This document shows positions 7,547-15,180 of a stretch of DNA of 23,770 bases, one piece after another. A program made the translations under genes and the position numbers. The notes beneath the pieces were generated by a model. The model was given only the letters and a program-made list of their open reading frames with translations, was not told the DNA's origin and searched no databases. Positions within the stretch are counted from its first letter, which is position 1. Each line of letters opens with the position of its first letter. The stretch comes from Geobacter sp. UBA6169 (GTDB taxonomy: Bacteria > Desulfobacterota > Desulfuromonadia > Geobacterales > Pseudopelobacteraceae): contig DIUB01000028.1 of the NCBI GenBank assembly GCA_002422265.1, positions 3,680-27,449 of the forward strand, in the 5' to 3' direction.

Positions 7547-9766
7547 GTGCACACCAGACCTCAAAATCATACGGAAACGCCAGGTGTCGGGTATGTACGG
7601 CTGCGACAGCTTGTCATCCTGAGCGTCTGCCTGATCATCGCAGTCAGCACCACGTATACCGTCTGGAAAAGCTACCGGAGCCGTCAGATCATCATCAAGG
7701 CAGCCGAACTGCAGACGCAGGCCTATGCACGTTCACTGAAGGAGCACACCGAACGGACCTTTTCTGAAATCGACTCTATCCTGAAGGCAAAAATCCGCCA
7801 GATTGAACAGTCGGAAAAGCTATCCCGTGACAAACTGACATTACTGCTGCGTGAAGACATTCAAAACATCCCTCAGATATCCTCACTGTCGTTTGCAGAC
7901 CGGTCAGGCCAGCTTACCGCCCTGTCACTGCCAAACACCCCCCTTTTCAGCATACAGGATCGCCCATACTACCGGCATCACCTGCACGACAGCTCTGACA
8001 CGCTGTTCATTACACCGCCATTCAGATCAAAGGTAAGCGGTAACTGGCGCATCAGTCTTTCCCGGAGAGTAAGCAACCCAAGCGGCGGATTTGCCGGCAT
8101 ACTGGTTGCAACGCTGGATATCAGCTATTTTGAGAAGCTGTACGCTGATCTTGCAGAGGACCGTAACTCCCGCTATTCCCTGGCACTTATGTCCGGCTCC
8201 TATCTGATGCTGGTACCTGATCCGGCGAACGTCTATGAATCCGGCAAAAAGATGAGTACAGCCCAGATAGAACGGTACTCAGGCACGTCTTTCGGAACCT
8301 ACCAGCCTCAACAGTCCAATGTGTTCGGCCAGCCCCGCATCACCTCCTGGCATCGGCTTGATCGCTACCCGGCGGTTGCTATCATGTCGTTCAACAAGGA
8401 CCATGTGCTTGCTGACTGGCAGAGTACCTTCACCAAAGACATTATCACCTACGCAGCCTTCATTCTGCTGATTGCTGCCCTGACCAGACTGCTGATCAAA
8501 CAGATCCGCATCATTGAACTGGCCAACAGTACACTGATACAGAAGAATGAAGAACTGAACAGCGCCAGGGAACGTGCTGACAGTGCCAGAGAAGAGGCTG
8601 AAACGGCAACAAGGGCAAAAAGCGCCTTCCTGGCCAAGATGAGTCATGAAATCCGTTCGCCGATGAATGCGATCATCTGGCTGGCACAGACAGCCCTGGA
8701 GACCGACCTGAACGAGCGGCAGCACGACTATCTGTCAAAACTGCTGATAGCAGCACGCTCACTGCTGCGGATTATCAACGACATACTTGACCTGTCCAAA
8801 ATTGAGGCAAACCGGCTGGAATTGCTGCAGGAACCGTTCTCACTCAAAGAACTGCTGCAGCAGGTTTCAGATCTTTTCCAGCTCTCGATTGAAGCCAAGA
8901 AGCTTGCTTTTGTGATAGATCTCGACCCGAATCTGCCAGACAGAGTGGTGGGGGATTCAACGCGCCTGGGACAAGTGCTGAACAACCTGGTGGGTAATGC
9001 GGTAAAATTCACTGAAGCCGGTGGTATCAGCGTAAAGATCAGACAGGAAGAGCGCCTTGATACTACGGTCAGCATCTGCTTCTCCGTAACTGACACCGGC
9101 ATCGGCATCTCTCCGGATCAGGCCGGGCAGCTCTTTCAGCCCTTTAGCCAGGCCGACAGCTCCATTGCCCACAGGTTTGGCGGAACCGGGCTTGGCTTAA
9201 GCATCTCACAGCAACTGGTACATCTGATGGGAGGCACCATCACCCTCTCCAGCAGCAAAGGCAAGGGAAGCTCTTTCTCCTTTACCATCCGGCTTTTGGT
9301 TCAGGATGAGACAGACAGACAGCAACCTGCGGAACAACAACTATCAGCCTATGAACGTGCCAGGCCGATGCATGGTGCAGAAATTCTGCTGGTTGAGGAC
9401 AGCGAGGTAAACCGGTACGCCGTACAAGAGTTTCTGGAAAGATCCGGTCTTGTGGTAACGGCGGTCACCCATGGCGGCGAAGCACTGCAAATCCTGCAAA
9501 AAAAGCGCTACGATGCGGTTCTGATGGACATGCAGATGCCGGTGATGGATGGCATTCAGGCTACCGGGCTGATCCGTCGCCTTCCCAACGGAGCGGACAT
9601 ACCGATCATCGCCATGACAGGAGCTGCAACTGAAGGAGACCGGGCCAACTGCATCGAGGCCGGTATGAACGACCATATCGGCAAACCGGTCAATGCGCTG
9701 GAGCTGTTACAGAAACTGCTGCAATGGCTGAGGAAGCCGGCAGCAGAGCGAGGGGATCGGCCTTGA
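7547..9766 (+). CDS. Hybrid sensor histidine kinase with extracytoplasmic sensor and C-terminal receiver (kinase 1)
   Basis: 739-residue inner-membrane kinase. Order: TM1 about 20-37; periplasmic region about 40-293, of dCache-like size, with a DRPYYRHHLHDS segment; TM2 about 299-318; a helical linker 324-358 rich in Glu/Arg (no clear HAMP); HisKA with MSHEIRSPMNAI (His367); HATPase with GNAVKFT (Asn484), DTGIGIS and FGGTGLGLSIS; receiver with VEDSEVN (Asp618), LMDMQMPVMDG (phospho-acceptor Asp661) and GKPV (Lys713). GTG start at 7547 after GAAAGG at good spacing. It is a paralogue of kinase 2 at 12990 throughout. The usual Thr after HEIR is Ser (Ser371) and the following Gly is Trp (Trp378). 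No HPt protein, DNA-binding regulator or other output gene is adjacent, so the phosphorelay partner lies elsewhere. The signal is unknown. It converges on the ATPase-GNAT gene with about 50 bp between stops. Confidence 0.93.
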   Translation: MHTRPQNHTETPGVGYVRLRQLVILSVCLIIAVSTTYTVWKSYRSRQIIIKAAELQTQAYARSLKEHTERTFSEIDSILKAKIRQIEQSEKLSRDKLTLLLREDIQNIPQISSLSFADRSGQLTALSLPNTPLFSIQDRPYYRHHLHDSSDTLFITPPFRSKVSGNWRISLSRRVSNPSGGFAGILVATLDISYFEKLYADLAEDRNSRYSLALMSGSYLMLVPDPANVYESGKKMSTAQIERYSGTSFGTYQPQQSNVFGQPRITSWHRLDRYPAVAIMSFNKDHVLADWQSTFTKDIITYAAFILLIAALTRLLIKQIRIIELANSTLIQKNEELNSARERADSAREEAETATRAKSAFLAKMSHEIRSPMNAIIWLAQTALETDLNERQHDYLSKLLIAARSLLRIINDILDLSKIEANRLELLQEPFSLKELLQQVSDLFQLSIEAKKLAFVIDLDPNLPDRVVGDSTRLGQVLNNLVGNAVKFTEAGGISVKIRQEERLDTTVSICFSVTDTGIGISPDQAGQLFQPFSQADSSIAHRFGGTGLGLSISQQLVHLMGGTITLSSSKGKGSSFSFTIRLLVQDETDRQQPAEQQLSAYERARPMHGAEILLVEDSEVNRYAVQEFLERSGLVVTAVTHGGEALQILQKKRYDAVLMDMQMPVMDGIQATGLIRRLPNGADIPIIAMTGAATEGDRANCIEAGMNDHIGKPVNALELLQKLLQWLRKPAAERGDRP

Positions 9767-9816
9767 TCTGCTGTCCGCCCGAAGAATCTCCAAGCGCTAT
9801 GCAAATGTATAGGTAC

Positions 9817-11292
9817 TTACAGCACCCTCTGCCATTCATTGGTTATATAGCCAAACAGCTCTCTGCCGAAATCACCGACAATGACCACCTGTTCCGGATC
9901 AATGGATACATTGTTCAGGTACTGGAGTCTGAGGGCATCGCCGGACGGAAGGTAATCGGGAATAATACCGGCATAGAAGAAGCCAAGCAGCTCCATGCCG
10001 GCGCAGACCGAAGCGGTCAGCGGGTCTGACAGCGGAAGATCCAGGTAGATACAGTCAAATCGCATCAGACGAAGTTCCCGCAGCATTCCTCGCACCAACG
10101 GTTCAACATTCTCACCAATCGTGATCACATCCAGGTAGGCCACGCTGTTTTCAGGTACGGTTCTCATGGTTACATTGCCGCTGATCCCTTCACGCCCCTT
10201 GACAGATGGTGCAACGGCTAATTCTCTGGCAACGCCGCATGCGGCATAGGTACGCTCAATAATCCCACGGTGCTGCGGCGGAGGGTAGACCCGTTGTGAA
10301 GGGGTCTGATTCAGCCTGGTATGAAAAAGTACCACCGTAACACGATCCCGCTTTGTGCTGCCCTCCTCAAGCTTTGCAAAGACCCGGTCGCCCGGTACGA
10401 AACCAAGCATAAAGCCGCTGGGACGCCCCCCCATGGCAAAATTTGCCTTTTGAGAGTAGGGATGATTACAGACCGCTTCGCCGAACAGTCCCGGCAGACC
10501 GGCTGCCTTCAGCTGTGCAAAGGCCTGTTCTTTTAATCGTTCAAACAGTCCACGCCCACGGTAACGGGGGTGGACAACCCCCATGGTAATCTCTGCTGTC
10601 GCTGCATCAGGCCGCGGCTTCAGCAACCCTTGATGACCGACGATGTCACCTTCTGGCGACACCGCAACCACCGCAACCAGTAACTGCTGCTCAAGGAGTT
10701 CTGCAATTTTTTCAGGATAGTAGACCGCATCCTTGTAGGTGTAGCCGTAGACCTGATACATGCAGCGAGTCAGTAACGAACAGTCGGCAGCAGTCAGCGG
10801 TCGCAGCGTAAGCGGAGTATCCAGAGGAGCAATGTCGGCCAGGCTGCCTTCAGACGACGGCTCCTGCTCAATCTCGGCATTATCAAAGTTCTGAGCAACA
10901 TACTCTTTAATTATTTCAAGACGTTTCCCCCGCTTACCCAGATTGATAAAATTGAATCGGTCGGCGCAGTGGCTGATGAGCAGAATGCCCAACCCTGCAG
11001 TTTCAGCCTTTCCGATAGTATTCCAGTCAACCGGCACCCCCTTATCCTCAAATGCCAGGATAAATCGCCCCGGTTCCCGCTCCAGAATCATCTCGTAGGT
11101 GGCGGTACGGTCGTTCTCAAGCCCGTGCCTGATAACATTGACTGCGGCTTCTTCCGTTGCCAGCATCAGCAGCTCGGCCTCCCGCTGACTGAATCCTTCA
11201 CTCAGGGCTACTTCTTTGACAAATTCGCGCAGAGCGACCATCAGACCAAGTTCTGCAAGCAGCTTGACCCGTGCAATTTCCTTTCGTTGCAT
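9817..11292 (-). CDS. RsbW-like ATPase domain fused to GNAT N-acetyltransferase, with extra C-terminal domain
   Basis: 491 residues, cytoplasmic. N-terminal HATPase_c_2 (anti-sigma-factor/serine-kinase type) domain about 5-135: LATEEAAVNVIRHG (Asn52 in the N box), FEDKGVPVD (Asp83) and GLGILLI. A Glu/Ser-rich linker about 138-158. A GNAT domain about 160-305 with the acetyl-CoA loop MGVVHPRYRGRGLF (RxxGxG at 243-248). The C-terminal part, about 310-491, is not recognised; it contains YLDLPLSDPL and a hydrophobic run GMELLGFFYAGIIP and may be a second, degenerate GNAT-like fold. The start ATG at 11292-11290 overlaps the MFS stop as TGATG, so expression is coupled to the transporter. RsbW-type proteins phosphorylate anti-anti-sigma factors and GNATs acetylate amines or lysines; the fusion suggests a stress- or partner-switch-controlled acetyltransferase, but the target is unknown. 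Confidence 0.85.
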   Translation of the reverse strand: MQRKEIARVKLLAELGLMVALREFVKEVALSEGFSQREAELLMLATEEAAVNVIRHGLENDRTATYEMILEREPGRFILAFEDKGVPVDWNTIGKAETAGLGILLISHCADRFNFINLGKRGKRLEIIKEYVAQNFDNAEIEQEPSSEGSLADIAPLDTPLTLRPLTAADCSLLTRCMYQVYGYTYKDAVYYPEKIAELLEQQLLVAVVAVSPEGDIVGHQGLLKPRPDAATAEITMGVVHPRYRGRGLFERLKEQAFAQLKAAGLPGLFGEAVCNHPYSQKANFAMGGRPSGFMLGFVPGDRVFAKLEEGSTKRDRVTVVLFHTRLNQTPSQRVYPPPQHRGIIERTYAACGVARELAVAPSVKGREGISGNVTMRTVPENSVAYLDVITIGENVEPLVRGMLRELRLMRFDCIYLDLPLSDPLTASVCAGMELLGFFYAGIIPDYLPSGDALRLQYLNNVSIDPEQVVIVGDFGRELFGYITNEWQRVL

Positions 11293-12755
11293 CAGCTTTC
11301 TCCAGAGGTATGCATGTGTGAGGAGGCACGCCGGATTGACAGCAAAGCCCCAAAGAACAACAGGCAGGCCATGATGATAAAAATACTGCGCTGTCCCATG
11401 ATAAACGCATCAACAGCCTGACTGCTGCTGCCCTTCACCCCCGGCAACCCCTTCAATCCACCATAGGGTGCCAATACACCGGAGATTACGCTTGATGACA
11501 CCATAGTACCGACTGACAATCCAAGAAAGCGGACCACCTGCATCAGGCCGGAGGCTGTGCCGAGATGTTCCTGAGATACCGATGACATCACTGCAACCCG
11601 GTTGGGAGACAGGAAGAGCGCTGCAGCAAGCCCGAGGAAAAATTGACCGGCAACCAGCCACCAGAGCGGCGAGGTTGCATGAAAGAAGCTATAGAAAACA
11701 ATCACGGCCAGGGCCAGCAAAAAACCGCCCGCAGCAAGTTTTCCGGGATTTAAACGAACCGACCAGGCACCGGTCAAGGGGGCTACAACACTCATCACGA
11801 TCGAATAGGGGGCAAGCATGAAACCGACATCCCGCGGATTGACCCCCTGCACACCCTGGAGATAAAAGGGAAACAGAAAGGAACAGGAGGCAAAAACCTG
11901 GGTATAGAGAAACAGGGTAAAGATACCGACGGAAAATCCTGCTCCGCGAAAAAGGCCTAAATTCAGTAACGGATGAGAGGCGTTGCGTTGTCGGCGCAGA
12001 AAAAGCACCAATGCACAAACACCACCGGCTGCCAGTGCGATGCGAACAAGAACGGTGCCGGATCCGCCACCTTCATGGCCGAACGAAAAGAAACAGAGCC
12101 CTAAGGCCAGCGAAGAATAAACTGCCCCCTGGACATCAAAACGTTGCATGAACGGCGTGCCCTGGCAGTCCTGTTTTCGGACCGATGGCAGTGCTCGCAT
12201 GCAGATAATCTGCGCAATGATACCAATGGGAATATTAATGGTAAAGATCCAGCGCCAGTCAGCAAGACTGACCAGCAGACCGCCAATGATGTAACCCAGG
12301 GAGTAGCCGCTGTTGACCACGGTGGAGTTCAATCCCAAGGCGAACCCCCGCGCCTTCCCTTCAGTATATTCAGCAATCAAGGCATTGCCGTTAGCCAGCA
12401 GACTGGCAGCCCCGACCCCTTGAATCAAACGGGAGACAATCAGCATCTCAATGCCGGTAGTCAGGGCGCAAAGCGCAGATCCAAAAGTAAACAGGGCAAA
12501 GCCAAAGGAAAACAACCTGGCACGACCAAGTATATCCCCGAGACGCGCCATCACCAGCAGGGTTATGGTCAAGGCAAGCGTATATGACGTAATGACCCAG
12601 CCAACCAGATGCAGCGGCGCACCAAGGTTTTTAGCTATGGTCGGCATTGCAACATTGACGATGGTGGCATCTATAGCTGCCAGCAGATTTGCCAGCTGAG
12701 CTACCGTCACAACCAGACGGCTCGATTTTACAGAGGAAACTTCATCATTTCTCAT
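11292..12755 (-). CDS. MFS transporter, DHA2 (14-helix) family
   Basis: 487-residue inner-membrane transporter. Seen: helix-1 motif AAIDATIVNVAMPTI, motif A RLGDILGRARLF, motif B region SRLIQGVGAASLLANGNALI, and LADWRWIFTINIPIGI at helix 5/6, with further hydrophobic segments to about residue 475, all typical of EmrB/QacA-type drug:proton antiporters. It is only distantly similar to the exporter at 3132-4532. The start ATG at 12755 has an AAAGGA about 16 nt upstream, which is far, so an alternative start or weak initiation is possible. Its stop overlaps the start of the ATPase-GNAT gene. Substrate unknown; the coupled acetyltransferase suggests the two act on the same compound or stress, as an inference only. 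It is divergent from kinase 2. Confidence 0.88.
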   Translation of the reverse strand: MRNDEVSSVKSSRLVVTVAQLANLLAAIDATIVNVAMPTIAKNLGAPLHLVGWVITSYTLALTITLLVMARLGDILGRARLFSFGFALFTFGSALCALTTGIEMLIVSRLIQGVGAASLLANGNALIAEYTEGKARGFALGLNSTVVNSGYSLGYIIGGLLVSLADWRWIFTINIPIGIIAQIICMRALPSVRKQDCQGTPFMQRFDVQGAVYSSLALGLCFFSFGHEGGGSGTVLVRIALAAGGVCALVLFLRRQRNASHPLLNLGLFRGAGFSVGIFTLFLYTQVFASCSFLFPFYLQGVQGVNPRDVGFMLAPYSIVMSVVAPLTGAWSVRLNPGKLAAGGFLLALAVIVFYSFFHATSPLWWLVAGQFFLGLAAALFLSPNRVAVMSSVSQEHLGTASGLMQVVRFLGLSVGTMVSSSVISGVLAPYGGLKGLPGVKGSSSQAVDAFIMGQRSIFIIMACLLFFGALLSIRRASSHMHTSGES

Positions 12756-12802
12756 ACACGAAGTGGATTATTCCTTTCTCAAAATCCCAAGTAAACGCAG
12801 AA

Positions 12803-12832
12803 TTGAGTACATGGCCCAGCAGCAAGTATGCC
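12803..12832 (+). promoter_or_regulatory. Weak candidate promoter for the kinase 2 operon
   Basis: TTGAGT (12803-12808) is followed after 18 bp by TATGCC (12827-12832). The -35 is fair and the -10 is poor. If real, the transcript has a leader of about 150 nt that includes the terminator at 12928-12951. A promoter downstream of the terminator is also possible. Confidence 0.25.
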
Positions 12833-12927
12833 ACAAGCCAACCAGATGTGAAGTGGCAAAGCCAAATCTTTTACCATTCTGGTCTCGCAGGGCTTTCAAA
12901 ACCCTGATTGACGCCTGAGAGCATGTG

Positions 12928-12951
12928 GCGTAAGCTGCTTACGCTTTTTTT
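12928..12951 (+). terminator. Intrinsic terminator inside the kinase 2 leader (possible attenuator)
   Basis: A perfect 7-bp stem GCGTAAG-ctg-CTTACGC (12928-12944) is followed by seven T (12945-12951), a textbook rho-independent terminator on the plus strand. It sits 39 bp before the kinase 2 ATG, and no plus-strand gene ends in the preceding 3 kb. Directly upstream, ACGCC (12911-12915) can pair with GGCGT (12927-12931). That alternative hairpin uses the first bases of the terminator stem and would block it. A further hairpin CAGGG/CCCTG lies at 12888-12906. No known riboswitch class was recognised. Confidence 0.7.
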
Positions 12952-12989
12952 AGCCCTACCTGCCGCTCTTTCATCCGGCTGAGGATAGT

Positions 12990-15170
12990 ATGTCAACAGA
13001 ACCCACATTCGATCAGCAGACCTTGGCTCACTACCGTCGTCTGCGGTTGCGCATCATCTTGAGTGTAACACTCTTGCTGTGTGCCCTGATCGGATTTTCG
13101 GCCTGGAACGCCGTGCAGGGATACCAGGTAGCGGTCAGCAATGTCGAGCAGCAGTCCCGAAGCTATGCCCGGGCACTGAAGGAGCATGCCGAACGGGCAC
13201 TCTCCGAGGCTGACCATATTCTGCAATCCATTATCCATAGGTTTGAAGAAACCGGCGGTTACCAAACCCTGGGCAGCGCATCCCTTCACACCATTTTAAA
13301 GTCACACAGCAACAACCTGCCTCATATCTCCGCCATTACCCTCATCGGTTCCGATGGTTATGCTCGCGCCACTTCCCGATTACATCTCGACAAGGCACCA
13401 GATGCGTCAAAACGGGAGTATTTTACCCATCATCGTACGCATAAAAACCAAGGGCTGCTCATCAGCCCGCCGGTACAGTCCCTCGCCGACAAGCAGTGGG
13501 GCTTCATCCTTTCCCGGCGTTTGGAGGATCGTAACGGCAACTTTGACGGTGTTATCCTTATTTTTTTTGATATTGCCTATTTTGAAAAACTGTACGGCTC
13601 CATCGTTGAAGGACGTAACGGGCGTTTCAGCCTGGCAACAACGACCACCGGCGACTACCTGGTACTGGTCCCCTCTGATCCAAAAGTGTATGCCAGCGGC
13701 AGGAAGACCGCTGCCTTTTTCCAAAAGTATGTAGCCGAGCAGCCGGAGCGCACCTACCACAATCCAAAATCAAACATTGCCAAAGAATACCGGATCATTT
13801 CTTACCACCGGCTTGACCATTTTCCGGTGGTGGCCATCAGTTCCTTTGGCAGAGATCAGGCCATTGCAGACTGGCGCAACACCACCCAGAAGCAGGCCGG
13901 CATTGTGGTGCTGCTCGGCCTGCTGGTAATGGTACTGACCCGGATGTTGCTGACCCAGATCAAGCAGCTTGACCTGACCAATCTTCTGCTGCAGCATCAG
14001 AAAGAAGAACTGCGCGTTGCCACCGAGGCGGCACAGGCCGCAACCCAGGCCAAGAGCGAGTTTCTGGCCAATATGAGCCATGAGATCCGTACCCCCATGA
14101 ACGCCATTATCGGACTGACCAAGCTGACGCTGGACTCGAATCTGACCGATCAGCAGCGGATAAATCTGGTCCGGCTTGATCACTCCTCCCGCAATCTGCT
14201 CTGCATCATCAATGATATCCTTGATTTCTCCAGAATTGAGGCCCGGAAGCTGGAACTTGAACAGCAGGAATTTGATATCCTTGAACTGCTTGAGCAGACC
14301 TGCGGCCTGTATAGGGCGATGGCCGAGCAAAAGGGACTGCACCTGCAGCTGGAAGCCAATGATGATCTGCCGAAGCTTGTACTGGGCGACCCGGTGCGCC
14401 TGGGCCAGGTACTGGGAAATCTGATCAGCAATGCCGTTAAATTCACCGAGCAGGGGTCGGTCACGGTGCGGGCGGAACTGGCGGAAAAACGTGATGATGG
14501 AGTACTGCTCAGGTTCCAGGTCAGCGACACCGGTATCGGTATTGATCCTGCCGTTGCGGCACGGCTGTTTGAACCGTTTACCCAGGCGGACGGTTCCTTT
14601 GTGCGACGCTTTGGCGGCACCGGTCTGGGGCTTTCCATTGCCCGAAGTCTGGTGGAACTGATGGGGGGCAGCATCACCTTTTCCAGTCAGCCAGGGGCCG
14701 GCAGCTCCTTTGCCTGCACGGTGTTGCTGGGGCAGGCCGTTACCGGGCAGACGGCCACGGTGCAGCCGTCTGCCCAGTCTTTCCCGACATCCCTGCGCGG
14801 CACACGGATCCTGCTGGTGGAAGATAACGAGGCCAACCAGTTTGTGGCCGGACAGTTTCTGACCAGGGCCGGCCTTGAAGTTGTTGCAGCAATGAACGGT
14901 CAGGAGGCGGTGGAACTGGTACAGCATCAGCAGTTCGGTGCCATCCTGATGGATATGCAGATGCCGGTTATGGATGGGTTGGAGGCAACCCGCCGGATAC
15001 GCAGTCTGCCCAATGGCGTGACCGTACCGATTATTGCCATGACCGCCGCAGCCGGGGTAACCGATCGTGAAAACTGTCTGGCAGCCGGTATGAATGCCTA
15101 CCTGAGCAAACCGCTTGTTCCGCTGGAGATGCTCAATACTCTGGCGCACTGGCTACAAAAATCCGTTTGA
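12990..15170 (+). CDS. Hybrid sensor histidine kinase with extracytoplasmic sensor and C-terminal receiver (kinase 2)
   Basis: 726-residue inner-membrane kinase with the same layout as kinase 1: TM1 about 20-38; periplasmic region about 42-300 with KREYFTHHRTHKNQGLLISPP, a dCache-type sensor pattern; TM2 about 303-321; helical linker 325-355; HisKA with MSHEIRTPMNAIIGL (His364); HATPase with SNAVKFT (Asn481), DTGIGID (Asp513) and FGGTGLGLSIA; receiver with VEDNEAN, LMDMQMPVMDG (Asp655) and SKPL (Lys707). All catalytic residues are canonical. ATG at 12990 after TGAGGATAGT. It lacks an HPt domain and there is no adjacent response regulator. The porin begins 10 bp after its stop, and the CoA ligase follows in the same direction, so it is likely the sensor of a substrate handled by this unit; the ligand is inferred, not shown. 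Expression may be gated by the leader terminator. Confidence 0.94.
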   Translation: MSTEPTFDQQTLAHYRRLRLRIILSVTLLLCALIGFSAWNAVQGYQVAVSNVEQQSRSYARALKEHAERALSEADHILQSIIHRFEETGGYQTLGSASLHTILKSHSNNLPHISAITLIGSDGYARATSRLHLDKAPDASKREYFTHHRTHKNQGLLISPPVQSLADKQWGFILSRRLEDRNGNFDGVILIFFDIAYFEKLYGSIVEGRNGRFSLATTTTGDYLVLVPSDPKVYASGRKTAAFFQKYVAEQPERTYHNPKSNIAKEYRIISYHRLDHFPVVAISSFGRDQAIADWRNTTQKQAGIVVLLGLLVMVLTRMLLTQIKQLDLTNLLLQHQKEELRVATEAAQAATQAKSEFLANMSHEIRTPMNAIIGLTKLTLDSNLTDQQRINLVRLDHSSRNLLCIINDILDFSRIEARKLELEQQEFDILELLEQTCGLYRAMAEQKGLHLQLEANDDLPKLVLGDPVRLGQVLGNLISNAVKFTEQGSVTVRAELAEKRDDGVLLRFQVSDTGIGIDPAVAARLFEPFTQADGSFVRRFGGTGLGLSIARSLVELMGGSITFSSQPGAGSSFACTVLLGQAVTGQTATVQPSAQSFPTSLRGTRILLVEDNEANQFVAGQFLTRAGLEVVAAMNGQEAVELVQHQQFGAILMDMQMPVMDGLEATRRIRSLPNGVTVPIIAMTAAAGVTDRENCLAAGMNAYLSKPLVPLEMLNTLAHWLQKSV

Positions 15171-15180
15171 GGAGACCGAC

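Noticed and set aside
12689..12907. 72-codon plus-strand frame upstream of kinase 2
   Set aside because: It overlaps the MFS gene start on the other strand, has no ribosome site and no recognisable protein features.
12926..12942. Sigma-54 promoter (TGGC...TGC)
   Set aside because: The GG-to-GC spacing is about 2 bp too short, and the bases are explained by the terminator stem.
12880..12950. Cyclic di-GMP (GEMM) or other known riboswitch in the kinase 2 leader
   Set aside because: The hairpins are there, but the conserved GEMM bases are not; only a terminator with an alternative hairpin is supported.
13770..15149. Long minus-strand open frame of 459 codons
   Set aside because: Antisense of kinase 2, whose H, N, G and receiver motifs are intact in the plus frame; no motif in the minus frame.
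15115..15180. Upstream ATG for the porin
   Set aside because: It lies inside the kinase 2 gene and would put 22 residues before a clean signal peptide; the ATG at 15181 has its own GAGGAG.
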